From the NCBI GenBank assembly GCA_035630195.1, contig DASQLD010000192.1, positions 1 to 5,368 of the forward strand: DNA of 5,368 bases, given 5' to 3'. The DNA is from DASQDN01 sp035630195 (GTDB lineage Bacteria > Acidobacteriota > Terriglobia > Bryobacterales > Bryobacteraceae). This document shows positions 4,252-5,368 of this stretch, one piece after another. A program made the position numbers and the translations under genes. Positions within the stretch are counted from its first letter, which is position 1; every line of letters starts with the position of its first letter. The notes under the pieces were generated by a model. That model was not told the DNA's origin. It did no database searches and worked only from the letters and a program-made list of their open reading frames with translations.

Positions 4252-5368
4252 ATGCGTCAGACTCGACATATCTTTATGAAGGACGTTCGCTACCTGCGGT
4301 ACCAGATCGTTTTGGTCTGTGTGCTCGCTCTCGGCCTGATCTGGGGCGCGACGCCCGGACCGCGGCAGTTGATAGGCAGTTCGGGACCCATTGAGATTCT
4401 ACTGATCGCCGCCGCGAACTTCATGATCGCCCGGCTGATCCATGCTGAAGCGATCCCTGGAGATCGGCAATTCTGGGTGACACGGCCGTATCGTTGGAAG
4501 AGCTTGCTGATGGCAAAGCTGGGCTTTATCGCGGTCTTCGTTCACGCGCCGGTGCTGCTGGCGCACCTCTTCATAGTGATGTTGAACGGCTTTCCTTTGT
4601 GGCCTAACATCCCCGGTCTCATTTGGTCACAAGTTCTGATTATTGCTTTCGTTTCTCTTCCCGTGGCGGCCCTGGCGTCCATGACGCGGGGCCTGGTTCA
4701 GTTTGTCATCGCCGGAATGACCGTCATCGCTGTGGTTTATGGAGCGTTCTATCTTCTGCCGGGAGCGAGGGCAACGCTCGGTCCCATCGACTGGGTACGG
4801 AATGCGATTGCGTTCCTGGCGTTGCTTGCAATCGCTCTCTTCGCTCTTTATTGGCAATATAAGACACGGCGCACAACTTTGAGCCGTATCGTTGCTATAT
4901 CGGCGCTGGGTATTGGAGCACTCGTCTATCTCTCGGTTCCGTGGCCGCTCGCGTTTGCTGTGCAGGCGGGACTGTCGAAGGAACCCTTCGACACAAGCAG
5001 TCTGCAGGTTTCCCTCGAACCACTAATACGACCCTGGGTGGGACCCGGAGGTGTTCGTGCCCTCGAAATTATGCTCCCGGTCACTGTACGCGGCATTCCG
5101 CCTAATTTGGACCTCCGCGCGGATGGAATATCGGTGTCACTGAGAAGCACCACGGGTCGTACCTTGCAATGGCATTTCTACGAACCTGCGACCGATAGCC
5201 GGACCGAGTCGGAAGCGAAGATGCTGTTGCTTCGAAACGTGACGCCAATCAGCTCGGCTGAATACGACGTTCTGCAGCAGGGCCCCTTCACCGTTCAGGT
5301 TGCGCTCTTTCTGACGGCCTTTGGCAAACCGCGAGCGCAGACCATCGCTCTTCAGCAGCACGCGGTCA
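4252..5368 (+). CDS. ABC-2-type transporter permease, N-terminal 372 residues (cut by right edge)
   Basis: The frame is open from ATG 4252 to the window end with no stop, giving 372 visible residues. Hydrophobic segments suited to membrane helices lie at about 18-33, 47-63, 88-111, 121-145, 148-170, 184-202 and 212-232. From about 235 onward the chain is soluble-looking and beta-prone (for example GISVSLRSTTGRTLQWHFYE), probably extracytoplasmic. The motif PGDRQFWVTRPYRWKSLL (69-86), between the second and third helices, resembles what I remember of acidobacterial ABC permeases encoded beside YtrB-like ATPases. Family members are often well over 500 residues, so perhaps a third is missing. 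The gap to the ATPase gene is 10 bases, with a strong ribosome site, so the two genes are co-transcribed and should form the transporter. The role is known only at the level of 'exporter permease'; the substrate is unknown. Confidence 0.8.
   Translation, partial: MRQTRHIFMKDVRYLRYQIVLVCVLALGLIWGATPGPRQLIGSSGPIEILLIAAANFMIARLIHAEAIPGDRQFWVTRPYRWKSLLMAKLGFIAVFVHAPVLLAHLFIVMLNGFPLWPNIPGLIWSQVLIIAFVSLPVAALASMTRGLVQFVIAGMTVIAVVYGAFYLLPGARATLGPIDWVRNAIAFLALLAIALFALYWQYKTRRTTLSRIVAISALGIGALVYLSVPWPLAFAVQAGLSKEPFDTSSLQVSLEPLIRPWVGPGGVRALEIMLPVTVRGIPPNLDLRADGISVSLRSTTGRTLQWHFYEPATDSRTESEAKMLLLRNVTPISSAEYDVLQQGPFTVQVALFLTAFGKPRAQTIALQQHAV

Overview
The window looks like chromosomal DNA of a moderately GC-rich Gram-negative bacterium. 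Acidobacteriota (Solibacter/Bryobacter-like) is the best guess. The grounds are a PEP-CTERM surface protein, a YtrA-type GntR regulator with an ABC-2 exporter, and a permease carrying a GDRQFW-TRPY motif that I associate with acidobacterial permeases. This placement is inferred from protein style; no rRNA or other phylogenetic marker is present.

Layout, left to right. (1) Positions 1-86 hold the last codons of an unidentified plus-strand gene. (2) Positions 87-424 are gene-free but rich in repeats: a long imperfect hairpin (121-179) inside a cluster of TGGAAAA/TTTTCCA words, then two near-identical 21-bp direct repeats 35 bp apart (344-364, 379-399). This looks like the edge or remnant of a repetitive or mobile sequence. 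(3) Positions 425-1150 (minus) encode a secreted PEP-CTERM protein. (4) Positions 1151-1481 are mostly non-coding, with one weak small ORF in frame with, and downstream of, the next gene's stop codon. (5) Positions 1482-2615 (minus) encode a two-TM, RCK/TrkA-type ion-channel protein whose pore lacks the usual potassium filter. (6) Positions 2616-2922 separate two divergent transcription units; the right part holds a clear promoter and operator. (7) Positions 2923-5368 (plus) are a tight operon: GntR/YtrA-type repressor, ABC ATPase (ATGA overlap), and the first 372 residues of an ABC permease that runs off the right edge.

The best-supported working unit is the operon. A perfect 7-bp inverted repeat overlaps the predicted -10 box, and the repressor's GTG start codon falls where transcription should begin. 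This suggests a leaderless, autorepressed repressor-exporter operon. Its layout parallels B. subtilis ytr, an envelope-stress/cell-wall-antibiotic locus, but the actual inducer and substrate cannot be read from sequence. The divergent channel protein may or may not be functionally linked.

I found no tRNA, rRNA, CRISPR array, intact insertion sequence or convincing intrinsic terminator.
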